A stretch of DNA of 64,000 bases from an uncultured bacterium (lineage in GTDB: Bacteria; Cyanobacteriota; Vampirovibrionia; Gastranaerophilales; Gastranaerophilaceae): positions 26,877 through 90,876 of the forward strand of contig CANAIK010000002.1 in the NCBI GenBank assembly GCA_947361225.1, in the 5' to 3' direction. The notes under the pieces were generated by a model. It did not search any database, was not told the DNA's origin, and saw only the letters and a program-made list of their open reading frames with translations. The translations under genes and the position numbers were made by a program. This document shows, piece by piece, positions 54,280 to 63,591 of this stretch. How positions within the stretch are numbered: position 1 is the stretch's first letter; every line of letters starts with the position of its first letter.

Positions 54280-55524
54280 TTTATTGGGTGAAAAGGGTTT
54301 TGAGGCTTTAATATAACATTCAATATCATTATCGTTAACTAACTCGGTTGCACAAACAAGAATCCTTTGATTATCCAGCTTTACTCCCCCCAGAATTCCA
54401 CATTCTTTTAAATGGGCTAAAAAATTATCCGAGGATAGGACATTTAAAGTAAATTCATCAAAAAAATCTTTATTCTCAACCACAAATCCGATTTGTTCCA
54501 GTTTTTTTGCCAGTTTATGAGCATTGTTGTAGGATTTTTGAGCGATTTCAACAAAGCCCTTTTTACCCGTTTTTTTAAGATAAACCCCCGCAATGAGCGC
54601 AAAAAGCGCCTGATTAGAGCAAATATTGGAAGTTGCTTTGTTTCTTCTAATATGTTGCTCTCGAGCCTGCAAAGTTAGACAATAAGCGGTTTTTCCTGTT
54701 TTATCAATCGTTTTTCCCACAATTCGACCCGGAAGTTGTCTTTTGTATTTATCCTTAGTGCAAATAACCCCGCAACCCGCACCAAAATTGAGCCCCAACC
54801 CTAAAGATTGGGTATCTGCTACGGTAATATCTGCTTTTGGGGGTTCAAATAAAGCTAAACTAACAATATCAACAAAAGAAATTATAAGTTCGTTGTTGGT
54901 TTTAGGCGGAATTTCGACAAATTCTCCGAATTTGTTAATCATTTGATAAACCTTAGCGCAAAGTTCATTGTCTTGTTCGTTATCGACAATTTCAATGTCA
55001 CTTGCAAAAAGATAGGTTCTAATTACTTCAAGATAGTTGTTATTAATGTTTTTATCAATATAAACCTTTTTTTTATTTGTAATACGCTCCGCCGTGCGAA
55101 TCGCCTCGGCTAAAGCACTTGCGCCGTCATAAACAGAGGCGTTCGAAACGTCCTGATTGACTAAATCGCACATTAAGGATTGAAATTCATACATAATTTG
55201 AAGTGAACCTTGAGAAATTTCAGCCTGATAAGGAGTGTAGCAGGTTAAAAATTCACATCTTGATGCAATTTCTATAACACAAGGGGGAATAAATCTTTTT
55301 TTAGCGCCGGCTCCTAAAAAACACAAATAATCGGTTTTATTTTTTTTGGATAAATCCCTTAAGTGTCTTTGTGCGTCAATTTCATCATAACCGGCGCCAA
55401 GATCAAAATTTGGATTTCTAGCTTCAATTGGAATCGAATCAAATAAATTGTCTAATGATTTGATTCCAATTGCTTTTAGCATTTCTTTTTTGTCTAATTC
55501 GCTTAATGATTGATAATGATGCAT
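54262..55524 (-). CDS. gcvPA: Glycine dehydrogenase (decarboxylating) subunit 1
   Basis: 420 residues. N-terminal half of the P protein of the glycine cleavage system (split type). Motifs: FLGAGAKKRFIPPCVIEIAS, FLTCYTPYQAEISQGSLQ and QSLGLGLNFGAGCGVICTKD. Subunit 2, with the PLP lysine, is not in the window, so gcvPB must lie elsewhere. Immediately follows gcvH with no gap. Confidence 0.93.
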   Translation of the reverse strand: MHHYQSLSELDKKEMLKAIGIKSLDNLFDSIPIEARNPNFDLGAGYDEIDAQRHLRDLSKKNKTDYLCFLGAGAKKRFIPPCVIEIASRCEFLTCYTPYQAEISQGSLQIMYEFQSLMCDLVNQDVSNASVYDGASALAEAIRTAERITNKKKVYIDKNINNNYLEVIRTYLFASDIEIVDNEQDNELCAKVYQMINKFGEFVEIPPKTNNELIISFVDIVSLALFEPPKADITVADTQSLGLGLNFGAGCGVICTKDKYKRQLPGRIVGKTIDKTGKTAYCLTLQAREQHIRRNKATSNICSNQALFALIAGVYLKKTGKKGFVEIAQKSYNNAHKLAKKLEQIGFVVENKDFFDEFTLNVLSSDNFLAHLKECGILGGVKLDNQRILVCATELVNDNDIECYIKASKPFSPNKLCLGG

Positions 55525-55902
55525 TTATTCAACTTCGTCTTTATAATCGCTATATTCCATTAATCCTTGAGAATCATTTAAGAAATCATCGGGATTAACC
55601 TTAACAAGCCAGTTTGAAAAAGAATCTTCGTTTAATAATTCAGGGGAATTAATTAAAGATTCGTTAATTTCAACAATTGTTCCTGCTACGGGCAAATAGA
55701 TTTCACTTGCCGCTTTAACCGATTCAATTGTTGCAAAAGCCTCGTCTTTGGAATAATTCGTCCCAACCTCGGGCAATTCAACAAAAACAATATCGCCCAA
55801 TTGTTCAACTGCCCAATCGGTTAATCCAACAACAACATTGTCGTTTTCTTCAAGCACCCATTCGTGGGTTTTAGAACACAAAATTCCATCAGGTATATTC
55901 AC
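55525..55902 (-). CDS. gcvH: Glycine cleavage system H protein
   Basis: 125 residues, the lipoyl carrier. The lipoylated lysine is K63 in TIESVKAASEIYLPVAG. HEWVLEENDNVVVGLTDWAV and NEDSFSNWLVKV (approximate) match the family. Lies between gcvT and gcvPA, a usual order. Confidence 0.95.
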   Translation of the reverse strand: MNIPDGILCSKTHEWVLEENDNVVVGLTDWAVEQLGDIVFVELPEVGTNYSKDEAFATIESVKAASEIYLPVAGTIVEINESLINSPELLNEDSFSNWLVKVNPDDFLNDSQGLMEYSDYKDEVE

Positions 55903-55914
55903 TCTTTTTTTCTC

Positions 55915-57069
55915 CTATTTTTCATATTTTTTAGAAACAAAAGGTTTTTTTACAATTTTTGCTTTGTATAATTTATTTCTTACCATGATTTCCAGGTCAA
56001 TATCAACATTTTCTTTATTATTGTTAAGTTTTGCTACTAAATTAGGTTCAAGATTAGAATAATCAATAAAACAAAACCCGATTGATTTCCCTAGAGTAGG
56101 GCTCATTGTTCCGGAGGTCACAAATCCGACTTCTTGATTGTTAATATAAACAGGATAATGAGATCTTGCAATTTGTCTATCAACCATAACAAACGGAAAA
56201 AGTTTTTTCCTTAGCGGCGCTTTTTTGGTTTTTTGCGCTAGAATTAATTCTTTTCCTAAATAATCTTCCTTTTTATCTATAGGAATAAAAAACCCTAAAG
56301 AGGATTCAAGGGGGGTTGAATTAGAATCAAGTTCTAAACCGTACAAGGGTAAACCCGCCTCAAGTCTTAATGTGTCCCTTGCGCCCAAACCAACAGGGGT
56401 TGCACCTAAAGACAAAATTCTATCCCACAAAGAAACGACAAATTCATTATTGCAAATAATTTCAAACCCGTCTTCTCCTGTGTATCCTGTTCTTGATAAT
56501 AAAACAGGGATTTTATCAAGGGTTGTATTAATAAAACTAAAAAATTTCGGTTGATTAAATAATTCCAAACCCATTTTTTCAATAATAAACCTGGAGTTTG
56601 GTCCCTGAAGAGCTAACATTGAATAACAATCGGATTTATTAATAATTTCAACATCAAAATTCTTAGAATTATCAACTAAAAATTTATAATCCTTATCAAC
56701 GCAAGAGGCATTTGCAATAATAAAATAATCACTATCTAAAACTACGTTTTTAGAATTGTAAATTATTAAATCGTCCTCAACCCCGCCTTTTTCATTCGTT
56801 AAATGACAATAAAGAGCACTTTGAGGCGCAATTGAAGAAATTTTTTGAGGCACGATTGACTCAAGAAAACTAATCGAATCCTTTCCTTTAATTATAATTT
56901 GACCCATATGAGAAACATCAAAAAGCCCTGCTTTTTCCCTTGTTGCTTTGTGTTCTTTAATAATTCCCTCATATTGCAAGGGCATTAACCAACCCCCAAA
57001 AGGGACCATTTTAGCGTTTAGTTTTTGGTGGCTATCGAAAAGCCAGGTTTTTTTATTATCTTCAATCAT
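55915..57069 (-). CDS. gcvT: Glycine cleavage system T protein (aminomethyltransferase)
   Basis: 384 residues from the ATG at 57069, whose bases overlap the alr stop by four (ATGA). Motifs: FDSHQKLNAKMVPFGGWLMP, FDVSHMGQI and RTGYTGEDGFEII, and the folate region GLGARDTLRLEAGLPLYG. It transfers the aminomethyl group to tetrahydrofolate. A longer frame to 57108 exists but lies inside alr. Confidence 0.95.
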   Translation of the reverse strand: MIEDNKKTWLFDSHQKLNAKMVPFGGWLMPLQYEGIIKEHKATREKAGLFDVSHMGQIIIKGKDSISFLESIVPQKISSIAPQSALYCHLTNEKGGVEDDLIIYNSKNVVLDSDYFIIANASCVDKDYKFLVDNSKNFDVEIINKSDCYSMLALQGPNSRFIIEKMGLELFNQPKFFSFINTTLDKIPVLLSRTGYTGEDGFEIICNNEFVVSLWDRILSLGATPVGLGARDTLRLEAGLPLYGLELDSNSTPLESSLGFFIPIDKKEDYLGKELILAQKTKKAPLRKKLFPFVMVDRQIARSHYPVYINNQEVGFVTSGTMSPTLGKSIGFCFIDYSNLEPNLVAKLNNNKENVDIDLEIMVRNKLYKAKIVKKPFVSKKYEK

Positions 57070-58208
57070 CTTACATAAATCCTCGGTAATCTCATTTTCA
57101 ATCGACAAGTAAGTTCATAGTTAATCGTATCGAGCTTTTTTGCCCAGCTGTCAATTGAATCCGCTTTGTTTTCTTCCCCTAAAAGAACAATAATATCCCC
57201 CGTTGAACAATCAACGTTGGAAACATCAAACATCATTTGATCCATAGTAATTCGACCGATTTGTTTTATTGTTTTCCCGTTTAAATAAGCGCTAATTTTA
57301 CCTGACAATCCCCTTGCAACACCATCAGCGTATCCAATTGGAATTGTTGCAACTTTTGTATCCTTTTTAGCAATAAAACAATGTCCGTAGCTAATTCCAT
57401 CGCCTTTTTTAAGGGTGTGGATATTTGTAATCCTTGCTTTTAACCCTAAAACAGGATTAAGATCAACTTTTTTATTGCAATAAGGACTCAAACCCCACAT
57501 TGTAATTCCCATTCGAACCATATTATAAGAATAATCGTGTTCTAAAAAAATTCCCAATGAATTAAGACAATGAATCTTAACCCCACGGTTTTTAAATTCT
57601 TCCAAATAAGGATTGATAGCGTTTTTAAATTCCTCGATTTGACGATTAAAAAGATTTTTGTTCTCAACATCCGCAAAATGGGTAAAAATCCCTTTTAAAT
57701 CTAAATAAGGGGCATCCAGAACTTTTTTTATAAAACTTTTAGTATCATTGGAGCTAATTCCGATTCGATTCATTCCCGTATCGACTTTTATTTGAACTTT
57801 CAATTTTTTGTTAAGCCTTTTATATAGTTGTTGTGCTGCAACCAAATGTTCCTCATTAAAAATCGAAACTTCAATGTCGTGTTTGATTGCGTTCTCAAAC
57901 GCCCAAAAAGGACTTGCACCTAAAACAAGAATCGGAATATCTATTTTATTATCCCGAAGTTCTATTCCTTCATCAATACTTGCAACCCCAAAATACTTAA
58001 CCCCGCTGGCGCTTAGCGTTGGAGCACACATAATTGACCCGTGACCGTAGCCGTCCGCTTTAATAACCGCAAAAAGCTCGGGAGGGTTTTTTGTGTTTTT
58101 TTCTAAAAATTCTTTAATTTTAATAACATTTTTTTCCAAATTGGACAAATTTATTTCAACCCACCCGTCTCGATTTTTATTTATCGAAGTTCCTCTATAA
58201 TTCTTCAT
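57066..58208 (-). CDS. alr: Alanine racemase
   Basis: 380 residues. It makes D-alanine for peptidoglycan. The PLP lysine is K50 in FAVIKADGYGHG. Other motifs: KVDTGMNRIGI, ISYGHCF (catalytic Tyr) and GRITMDQMMFDVS. It overlaps folD by four bases (ATGA) and gcvT by four. Confidence 0.95.
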   Translation of the reverse strand: MKNYRGTSINKNRDGWVEINLSNLEKNVIKIKEFLEKNTKNPPELFAVIKADGYGHGSIMCAPTLSASGVKYFGVASIDEGIELRDNKIDIPILVLGASPFWAFENAIKHDIEVSIFNEEHLVAAQQLYKRLNKKLKVQIKVDTGMNRIGISSNDTKSFIKKVLDAPYLDLKGIFTHFADVENKNLFNRQIEEFKNAINPYLEEFKNRGVKIHCLNSLGIFLEHDYSYNMVRMGITMWGLSPYCNKKVDLNPVLGLKARITNIHTLKKGDGISYGHCFIAKKDTKVATIPIGYADGVARGLSGKISAYLNGKTIKQIGRITMDQMMFDVSNVDCSTGDIIVLLGEENKADSIDSWAKKLDTINYELTCRLKMRLPRIYVR

Positions 58209-59047
58209 TCTAAAGACCTCAAATAAAGCTCCAATGTATTATCCAATAAACTTGCAATTGTCATTGGTCCGACTCCTCCGGGGGTTGGAGTAATATAGGA
58301 GGCTTTTTTTGAAACCTCACTAAAATCAACATCCCCAATGATTTTCCCCTCTTTATTTTTAATAATTCCAACATCCACAACAATAGCTCCAGTTTGGACA
58401 AAATTTTCCTTAATTAAATGAGGAATTCCTGTTGCGCTAATTATAATATCGGCTTTTTTTGTAATTATAGGTAAATCTTTAGTCTTCGAATGCGCAATAG
58501 TAACAGTTGCGCTCTCTTTTAGCAAAAGAGCCGCCATTGGTTTTCCAACGATATTAGATCTTCCTATTACAACTGCGTTTTTCCCTTCTAAAGAAATTTG
58601 ATAATCCTTTAATAGTCGAATTATTCCCTTAGGAGTGCAGGGAATTGGACAAAAATCCAACCCCAGGTTGAGTTTTCCAACGTTTATCGGATGGAATCCG
58701 TCCACATCTTTTTTTGGGTCAATTGATTCAATAATTTTTGATTCGCTTAAGTGAGAAAACAAAGGAAGTTGAACCAGAATCCCTTGAACCTTAGAATCCT
58801 CGTTCAATTTTTTTATTAATTCAATAATTTGTTCGTTTCCTGTATTCTCGTCGAATTTATAAACATAAGAGTTAAATCCGACCTCTTTTGCTTTTTTTTC
58901 TTTCGTTCCGACATAAATCCTGCTTGCAGGATTATTATTAGCTAAAATCACCGCTAAACCCGGCTTTTCTTTAAGATTTGCGGTTTTTTTCTTAATATTT
59001 TCTATAATTAAATGAGCACTTTTTTTCCCATCAAGAATTATTGTCAT
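58205..59047 (-). CDS. folD: Bifunctional methylenetetrahydrofolate dehydrogenase/cyclohydrolase
   Basis: 280 residues. It interconverts 5,10-methylene-THF and 10-formyl-THF, following the glycine cleavage reaction. GILVQLPLF, PKKDVDGFHPINVGKLN (approximate) and VIGRSNIVGKPMAALLL are present. It lies between the ATPase gene and alr; the operon links one-carbon and cell-wall metabolism. Confidence 0.95.
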   Translation of the reverse strand: MTIILDGKKSAHLIIENIKKKTANLKEKPGLAVILANNNPASRIYVGTKEKKAKEVGFNSYVYKFDENTGNEQIIELIKKLNEDSKVQGILVQLPLFSHLSESKIIESIDPKKDVDGFHPINVGKLNLGLDFCPIPCTPKGIIRLLKDYQISLEGKNAVVIGRSNIVGKPMAALLLKESATVTIAHSKTKDLPIITKKADIIISATGIPHLIKENFVQTGAIVVDVGIIKNKEGKIIGDVDFSEVSKKASYITPTPGGVGPMTIASLLDNTLELYLRSLE

Positions 59048-59058
59048 AAATTATCCTT

Positions 59059-59784
59059 TTAACTGTTCCTCTGGGGCAAATTAAGCCTTGAATAAAGCCC
59101 TTTTAGAGAATTTATAATATCATTTGTATTATCAGTTTCAAGAATCGTCCCAATCAAATCGAGTTCCAATTCTGACACTAAATTTGCGCTTTTTGTCAGT
59201 TCTTCTTTTTTTATTTTATTTAGAATAACGCCCATTTGCCCTCCGGTTGCGTGTTTTTTGGAACTTGAGGCAATTTTTGAACTAAGCGCAATGTTGTCTT
59301 TTCCCCCTAAACTCACAATAATCGTCTCGTCAATCGGATAATCAACAAGCAAATTAAGATATTTTAAGTCATATTCGCAATCGAAAACAACAAAATCGTA
59401 TCGTTCAATAAGTTTAACCAAAGAATCACGCATTAATTTAGAAACCAAACAAAGACAATCTTTAGGAGTCACAAACCACGACGCAATCAAATCAACATTG
59501 TCATCTAAGGAAATAATTATATCCTCAAGCGCCCAATCAAGGTATTCTTGTTTGGACATTCCCTCGGGAATTCCTGTTTTGTATTCGTGTTTTCCCGATT
59601 TTATGCCATAAATTGTGTTTTTTGTTTGAATACCAAAACTATCGGATAATTCAAGTGTCAAATCATTATCAACAACAAGAACGGTTGCTTGGGGGAAATT
59701 CTCTTTAAGAATCCTTACAAAAGAACGGGTCAAAGTTGTTTTACCCGAGCCTGATTTTCCAATAAAAGCAATGGTTGAGGTCAT
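59059..59784 (-). CDS. CooC/MinD-like P-loop ATPase
   Basis: 241 residues. Walker A (IAFIGKSGSGKTTLTRSF, about 5-22) has the deviant Lys of MinD/ParA/CooC ATPases. The switch region DNDLTLELSDSFG and a Walker B-like stretch FVVFDCEYDLKYLN follow. CooC-like proteins insert metals or activate enzymes; the target here is unknown. It is first in the folD-alr-gcvT-gcvH-gcvPA run. Confidence 0.75.
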   Translation of the reverse strand: MTSTIAFIGKSGSGKTTLTRSFVRILKENFPQATVLVVDNDLTLELSDSFGIQTKNTIYGIKSGKHEYKTGIPEGMSKQEYLDWALEDIIISLDDNVDLIASWFVTPKDCLCLVSKLMRDSLVKLIERYDFVVFDCEYDLKYLNLLVDYPIDETIIVSLGGKDNIALSSKIASSSKKHATGGQMGVILNKIKKEELTKSANLVSELELDLIGTILETDNTNDIINSLKGLYSRLNLPQRNS

Positions 59785-59865
59785 AATTTTCCTTTTTATT
59801 GTGAGCTTATAAAAATTGTATTATAAAAAAAGGAAAAAGCCAATTTTTAAAGGAATTTAACAACT

Positions 59866-59890
59866 AAAAAACGGGCATAAGCCCGTTTTT
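59866..59890. terminator. Symmetric terminator hairpin after the 53-residue gene
   Basis: AAAAACGGGC (59867-59876) pairs with GCCCGTTTTT (59881-59890) around ATAA. It works in both directions and ends the transcript of the small gene at 59899-60060. Confidence 0.85.
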
Positions 59891-59898
59891 AATCTTTG

Positions 59899-60060
59899 TT
59901 AAACCAACCCCAAAACTTTTTTGTACCAACTGAATGTTTCAAGTTCTAAACCGTTAAATGTGGTTTTCAAACATTGTTTTTTCAAATAATGTTGAAACTC
60001 ATCATTGAATTTAGATTTGATTGACCCTTGCGCCTGTGGCGATTGAATAGAAAGTGACAT
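59899..60060 (-). CDS. 53-residue protein of unknown function
   Basis: Too short for most gene finders but well supported: a perfect AGGAGG lies just before the ATG at 60060, and a terminator follows the stop. It begins MSLSIQSPQAQGSIKSKF, contains a predicted helix DEFQHYLKKQCLKT, and ends in SWYKKVLGLV. There are no membrane segments. Family unknown. Confidence 0.75.
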   Translation of the reverse strand: MSLSIQSPQAQGSIKSKFNDEFQHYLKKQCLKTTFNGLELETFSWYKKVLGLV

Positions 60061-60247
60061 AAGCAGAACCTCCTAGCAAATATTACAACTAACAACTGAA
60101 CTTTGGCTTTATTATACCATATAAAAATAATATTAAAAGTGTTTATTTTAAAAAATTAAACACCCGAACTAGCAAACCCGTCCAGGATAAGAGTTTTCTT
60201 ACATTTGTAGTAAAAAACTCAACTTAACTTTTCTTAATATTTTAAAC

Positions 60248-61117
60248 TTACAAGCTCAAAGCCACTTTTTCTAAGTATTTTCCGTATCCGTTCTGCTTAT
60301 ATTTTTTCGATAACTCAATTAGCTGATTGGGGGTAATATTCCCCATTCGACAAGCAACTTCCTCAATTGCGGCAATTTTCATCCCGGTATTTATTTCCAT
60401 TGATTGAACAAAATTGCCCGCTTGCAATAAACTTTCAAAAGTCCCCGTATCCAACCACGCAAAACCCCTGCCCAATATTTCAACAGTAAGCTTATTTTTC
60501 TCTAAGTATATTTTATTTAAATCCGTTATTTCCAATTCGCCTCTTTGAGAGGGTTTTAAGGTTTTAGCGTAATCAACAACGCAATTATCATAAAAATACA
60601 ATCCTGTTATTGCATAATTAGATTTTGGTTCTTTTGGTTTTTCCTCAATTGATATCGCATTGTTATTTTTATCAAATTCCACAACCCCGAATCTCTCTGG
60701 ATCCTGAACCTGATAACCAAAAACGGTTGCCCCTTGTTTTCTTTTCGAAACTTCCTTAAGCATTGAAGAAAACCCGAATCCGTGGAAAATATTATCCCCT
60801 AAAATAAGCGCAACAGAAGAATCTTCGATAAAATCCTCGCCAATAATAAAACTATCGGCAATTCCTTTGGGGGTTTCTTGAATTGCATAGGAAAACTTAA
60901 CCCCGAGTTGACTTCCGTCTCCAAGGAGTCTTTTAAAATTATCCAAATCATAAGGACCGCTGATAACTAGAATATCTTTAATCCCCGCCAACAAAAGGGT
61001 TGTAATCGGATAATAAATCATTGGTTTATCGTACACGGGAAGTAATATTTTAGATATCGGAAGACTCGCAGGGTAAAGCCTTGAGCCGTTTCCAGCCGCT
61101 AGAATTATCCCTTTCAT
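60248..61117 (-). CDS. rmlA: Glucose-1-phosphate thymidylyltransferase
   Basis: 289 residues. First step of dTDP-L-rhamnose synthesis. The nucleotide loop is [19 protein letters not shown], and then [21 protein letters not shown] and [17 protein letters not shown] are present. It overlaps the recA stop by one base (TAATG). The remaining rml genes are not in the window. Confidence 0.95.
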   Translation of the reverse strand: MKGIILAAGNGSRLYPASLPISKILLPVYDKPMIYYPITTLLLAGIKDILVISGPYDLDNFKRLLGDGSQLGVKFSYAIQETPKGIADSFIIGEDFIEDSSVALILGDNIFHGFGFSSMLKEVSKRKQGATVFGYQVQDPERFGVVEFDKNNNAISIEEKPKEPKSNYAITGLYFYDNCVVDYAKTLKPSQRGELEITDLNKIYLEKNKLTVEILGRGFAWLDTGTFESLLQAGNFVQSMEINTGMKIAAIEEVACRMGNITPNQLIELSKKYKQNGYGKYLEKVALSL

Positions 61118-62184
61118 TATTTTTGTTCTTCTTCTTGTTTTTCTTGTTTATCTTTTTTCGAAATCTTTTCTCTTACCTGAGATTCGATTTTTTCTAAGAT
61201 TTCAGGGTTCTCTTGCAAAAATTCTTTTGCTTTCTCTCTTCCCTGACCCAGTTTTTCATCGTTGTAGCTAAACCAGGCGCCCGCTTTTTTAATTATATTA
61301 AAATTAACTGCAACGTCAATAATATTACCTAAAGCGCAGATTCCTTTTCCGTAAATTATATCGAATTCGGCAATTTTAAAGGGCGGAGCAACTTTGTTTT
61401 TAACAACTTTAACCTTAACTCTATTCCCAATATCTTCGTTCTCTTTGTTTTTAACCCCCTCAATTCTTCTAATATCAAGACGAACAGAAGAATAATACTT
61501 GAGAGCTTGTCCACCTGTTGTTGTTTCGGGGTTTCCAAACATTATTCCGATTTTTTGTCTCAATTGGTTAATAAAAATTATTGTTGTGTTGGTTTTAGCA
61601 ACAATTGCAGTCAATTTTCTTAAACCCTTAGACATTAACCTTGCTTGAAGTCCCATTTGTTGTTCATCCATTGCTTTTTCAATTTCAGCCTTAGGAACTA
61701 ACGCTGCAACCGAATCCACAACAACAACGTCAATTGCACCGGATCGAACCAATTCTTCCGCAATTTCCAGTGCTTGTTCTCCTGTGTCGGGTTGTGAAAT
61801 AAGAAGTTGATCGATATCAACCCCCAAATTTCTTGCATATTCAGGGTCAAGTGCGTGTTCTGCGTCAATATATGCTGCAATTCCGCCTTTTTTTTGCGCA
61901 TTGGCAACAATATGCTGCGCTAAGGTTGTTTTCCCGGAAGCTTCAGGACCATAAATTTCAATTATTCTTCCTCTTGGAACTCCTCCGATTCCAAGGGCTA
62001 TATCAAGAGCCAAAGACCCTGTTGGAATGCATTCGCAATCAACATTTGCCTTATCTCCAAGGCGCATTATTGATCCTTTTCCAAAATCCTTTTCAATTTT
62101 ATCAAGCGCAAGTTTTAAAGCTTTGTTTTTGCCTTCTTGAAGGGCTTTTTGCTCTTTATCGTCAACTTCTTTTGTTGCTGCCAT
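61117..62184 (-). CDS. recA: Recombinase RecA
   Basis: 355 residues from the ATG at 62184 (AGGGA before it); an in-frame GTG at 62202 is possible. Walker A is GPEASGKTT, and [14 protein letters not shown], the loop [19 protein letters not shown] and a charged [12 protein letters not shown] tail are typical. It acts in recombination, repair and the SOS response. It is upstream of rmlA and coupled by one base. Confidence 0.97.
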   Translation of the reverse strand: MAATKEVDDKEQKALQEGKNKALKLALDKIEKDFGKGSIMRLGDKANVDCECIPTGSLALDIALGIGGVPRGRIIEIYGPEASGKTTLAQHIVANAQKKGGIAAYIDAEHALDPEYARNLGVDIDQLLISQPDTGEQALEIAEELVRSGAIDVVVVDSVAALVPKAEIEKAMDEQQMGLQARLMSKGLRKLTAIVAKTNTTIIFINQLRQKIGIMFGNPETTTGGQALKYYSSVRLDIRRIEGVKNKENEDIGNRVKVKVVKNKVAPPFKIAEFDIIYGKGICALGNIIDVAVNFNIIKKAGAWFSYNDEKLGQGREKAKEFLQENPEILEKIESQVREKISKKDKQEKQEEEQK

Positions 62185-62267
62185 TTTTCTTTTTTCCCTC
62201 ACTTCCCTAAATTTAATTATTATTATATAATAAAAATGATAATTATCAAACTTGGTGTTAATAAAAA

Positions 62268-63080
62268 ATGAGAACTGTTAAACTTAATGATTTTATAATT
62301 GGAGAAGATAAGCTAACAATCCTTGCGGGTCCTTGCGCCACTGAAAGCAGGGAGGTTTCTTTTACAACAGCTAAAAAACTAAAAGAAATTTGCGCTAAGT
62401 TAGATATTAACTTTGTTTTTAAAACTTCCTTCGATAAAGCGAACAGATCCTCTCTTAATTCTTATCGGGGTTTAGGAATCGATGAGGGACTTAAAATTCT
62501 AAAAGATATTAAGCAGGAATTATCCATTCCTATTGTAACCGATATCCACGAACCCAACCAAGCTCAAATCGCAGCCGAAGTTGCAGATATTATCCAAATC
62601 CCCGCTTTTTTGTGTCGTCAAACCGATTTACTTGTGGCGGCAGCCAATACGGGAAAAATCGTGAATATTAAAAAAGGGCAGTTTTTATCCCCTTATCAAA
62701 TGGAATCCATTGCAAAAAAAATTATTGATTCTAATAACGATAAAATCCTAATAACCGATAGAGGAACGAGTTTTGGCTATAATAATCTTGTAGTCGATTT
62801 TAGGGGTGTTAAAATAATTCAGGAAGAATTGGGATATCCTCTTATTTTTGACGCAACCCACAGCGTTCAAATCCCCGGCGGACACGGAGGAAGCTCCGCA
62901 GGTGAGAAAAAATTCGTTTCCCTATTAGCGAAAGCTGCCGTTGCAGCAGGAGCAAAGGGGTTGTTTTTTGAGGTTCATCCAAATCCTGCTCAAGCACTTT
63001 GTGATGGGGATAATATGTTATCACTTAATGAATGCGAGGAAGTTTTTAATATTTGCAATAAAATATTTAAATTACAATAA
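62268..63080 (+). CDS. kdsA: 3-deoxy-8-phosphooctulonate synthase
   Basis: 270 residues. It condenses PEP and arabinose 5-phosphate into KDO-8-phosphate for LPS. Motifs: [41 protein letters not shown] and [12 protein letters not shown]. With lpxK and gmhA it shows an LPS-bearing envelope. It overlaps the convergent XRE gene by nine bases. Confidence 0.96.
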   Translation: MRTVKLNDFIIGEDKLTILAGPCATESREVSFTTAKKLKEICAKLDINFVFKTSFDKANRSSLNSYRGLGIDEGLKILKDIKQELSIPIVTDIHEPNQAQIAAEVADIIQIPAFLCRQTDLLVAAANTGKIVNIKKGQFLSPYQMESIAKKIIDSNNDKILITDRGTSFGYNNLVVDFRGVKIIQEELGYPLIFDATHSVQIPGGHGGSSAGEKKFVSLLAKAAVAAGAKGLFFEVHPNPAQALCDGDNMLSLNECEEVFNICNKIFKLQ

Positions 63081-63392
63081 AAAAGTTCGAATGTATTTAT
63101 AAGCAAGTGTTAATTCTTCTTTTTTTAAGGTTTCAATCATTCCTATAATATCTTTTTTTAAATTCTCACTATCCTCCAAATAGTGAAACTCAAACAATTC
63201 TTTAATTTCAACGCAAAACGCATTAGATAAACGCTCAATTAAATCAGACGAAGGAAAATTTTTACCGCTTTCAATACAACTTATATGTTTATCGTCAACA
63301 TTTGTAAGTTCAGCCAGTTTTGCCTGGGTGAGGTTCCTTTTTTTTCTTAATTCTCGAATTTTTCGTCCAAATAATATTTTAATATTATTCAT
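63072..63392 (-). CDS. XRE-family regulator with short C-terminal domain
   Basis: 106 residues. The helix-turn-helix is IRELRKKRNLTQAKLAELT, then DKHISCIESGKNFPSS; the C-terminal helix is [17 protein letters not shown]. Paralogue of 20252-20569. It is divergent from the pilin-like gene, and the 200-base gap holds repeated AGGTAAA sites over a promoter. It may control the pilin-like gene. A five-codon ORF with its own AAAGGAGG precedes it. Confidence 0.85.
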   Translation of the reverse strand: MNNIKILFGRKIRELRKKRNLTQAKLAELTNVDDKHISCIESGKNFPSSDLIERLSNAFCVEIKELFEFHYLEDSENLKKDIIGMIETLKKEELTLAYKYIRTFLL

Positions 63393-63463
63393 TATAAACC
63401 TTTCTTGCTAAAAAGTTATATTCATATTCTAAGCCTCCTTTAAAGTTTTAAAAATGGTATATT

Positions 63464-63521
63464 AGGTAAAAATTTGACAATAATTTACCTATGATATAGA
63501 ATTAATTACAAATAAGGTAAA
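63464..63521 (+). promoter_or_regulatory. Promoter with three AGGTAAA sites, ahead of the pilin-like gene
   Basis: TTGACA (63474-63479), 17 bases, TAGAAT (63497-63502). AGGTAAA at 63464-63470 and TTTACCT at 63484-63490 form an inverted pair around the -35, and AGGTAAA recurs at 63515-63521 after the start. Likely operators for the adjacent XRE regulator. Confidence 0.65.
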
Positions 63522-63591
63522 TTTTATCTAAATTTTTACTTAATTTATAGAATTTATACCGCACAAAAATATAATTAATAAGGAAAAAAGT

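Noticed and set aside
55903-60060. Glycine riboswitch for the gcv operon
   Set aside because: The leader of the first gene (ATPase, starting at 59784) is short and lacks the tandem-aptamer pattern.
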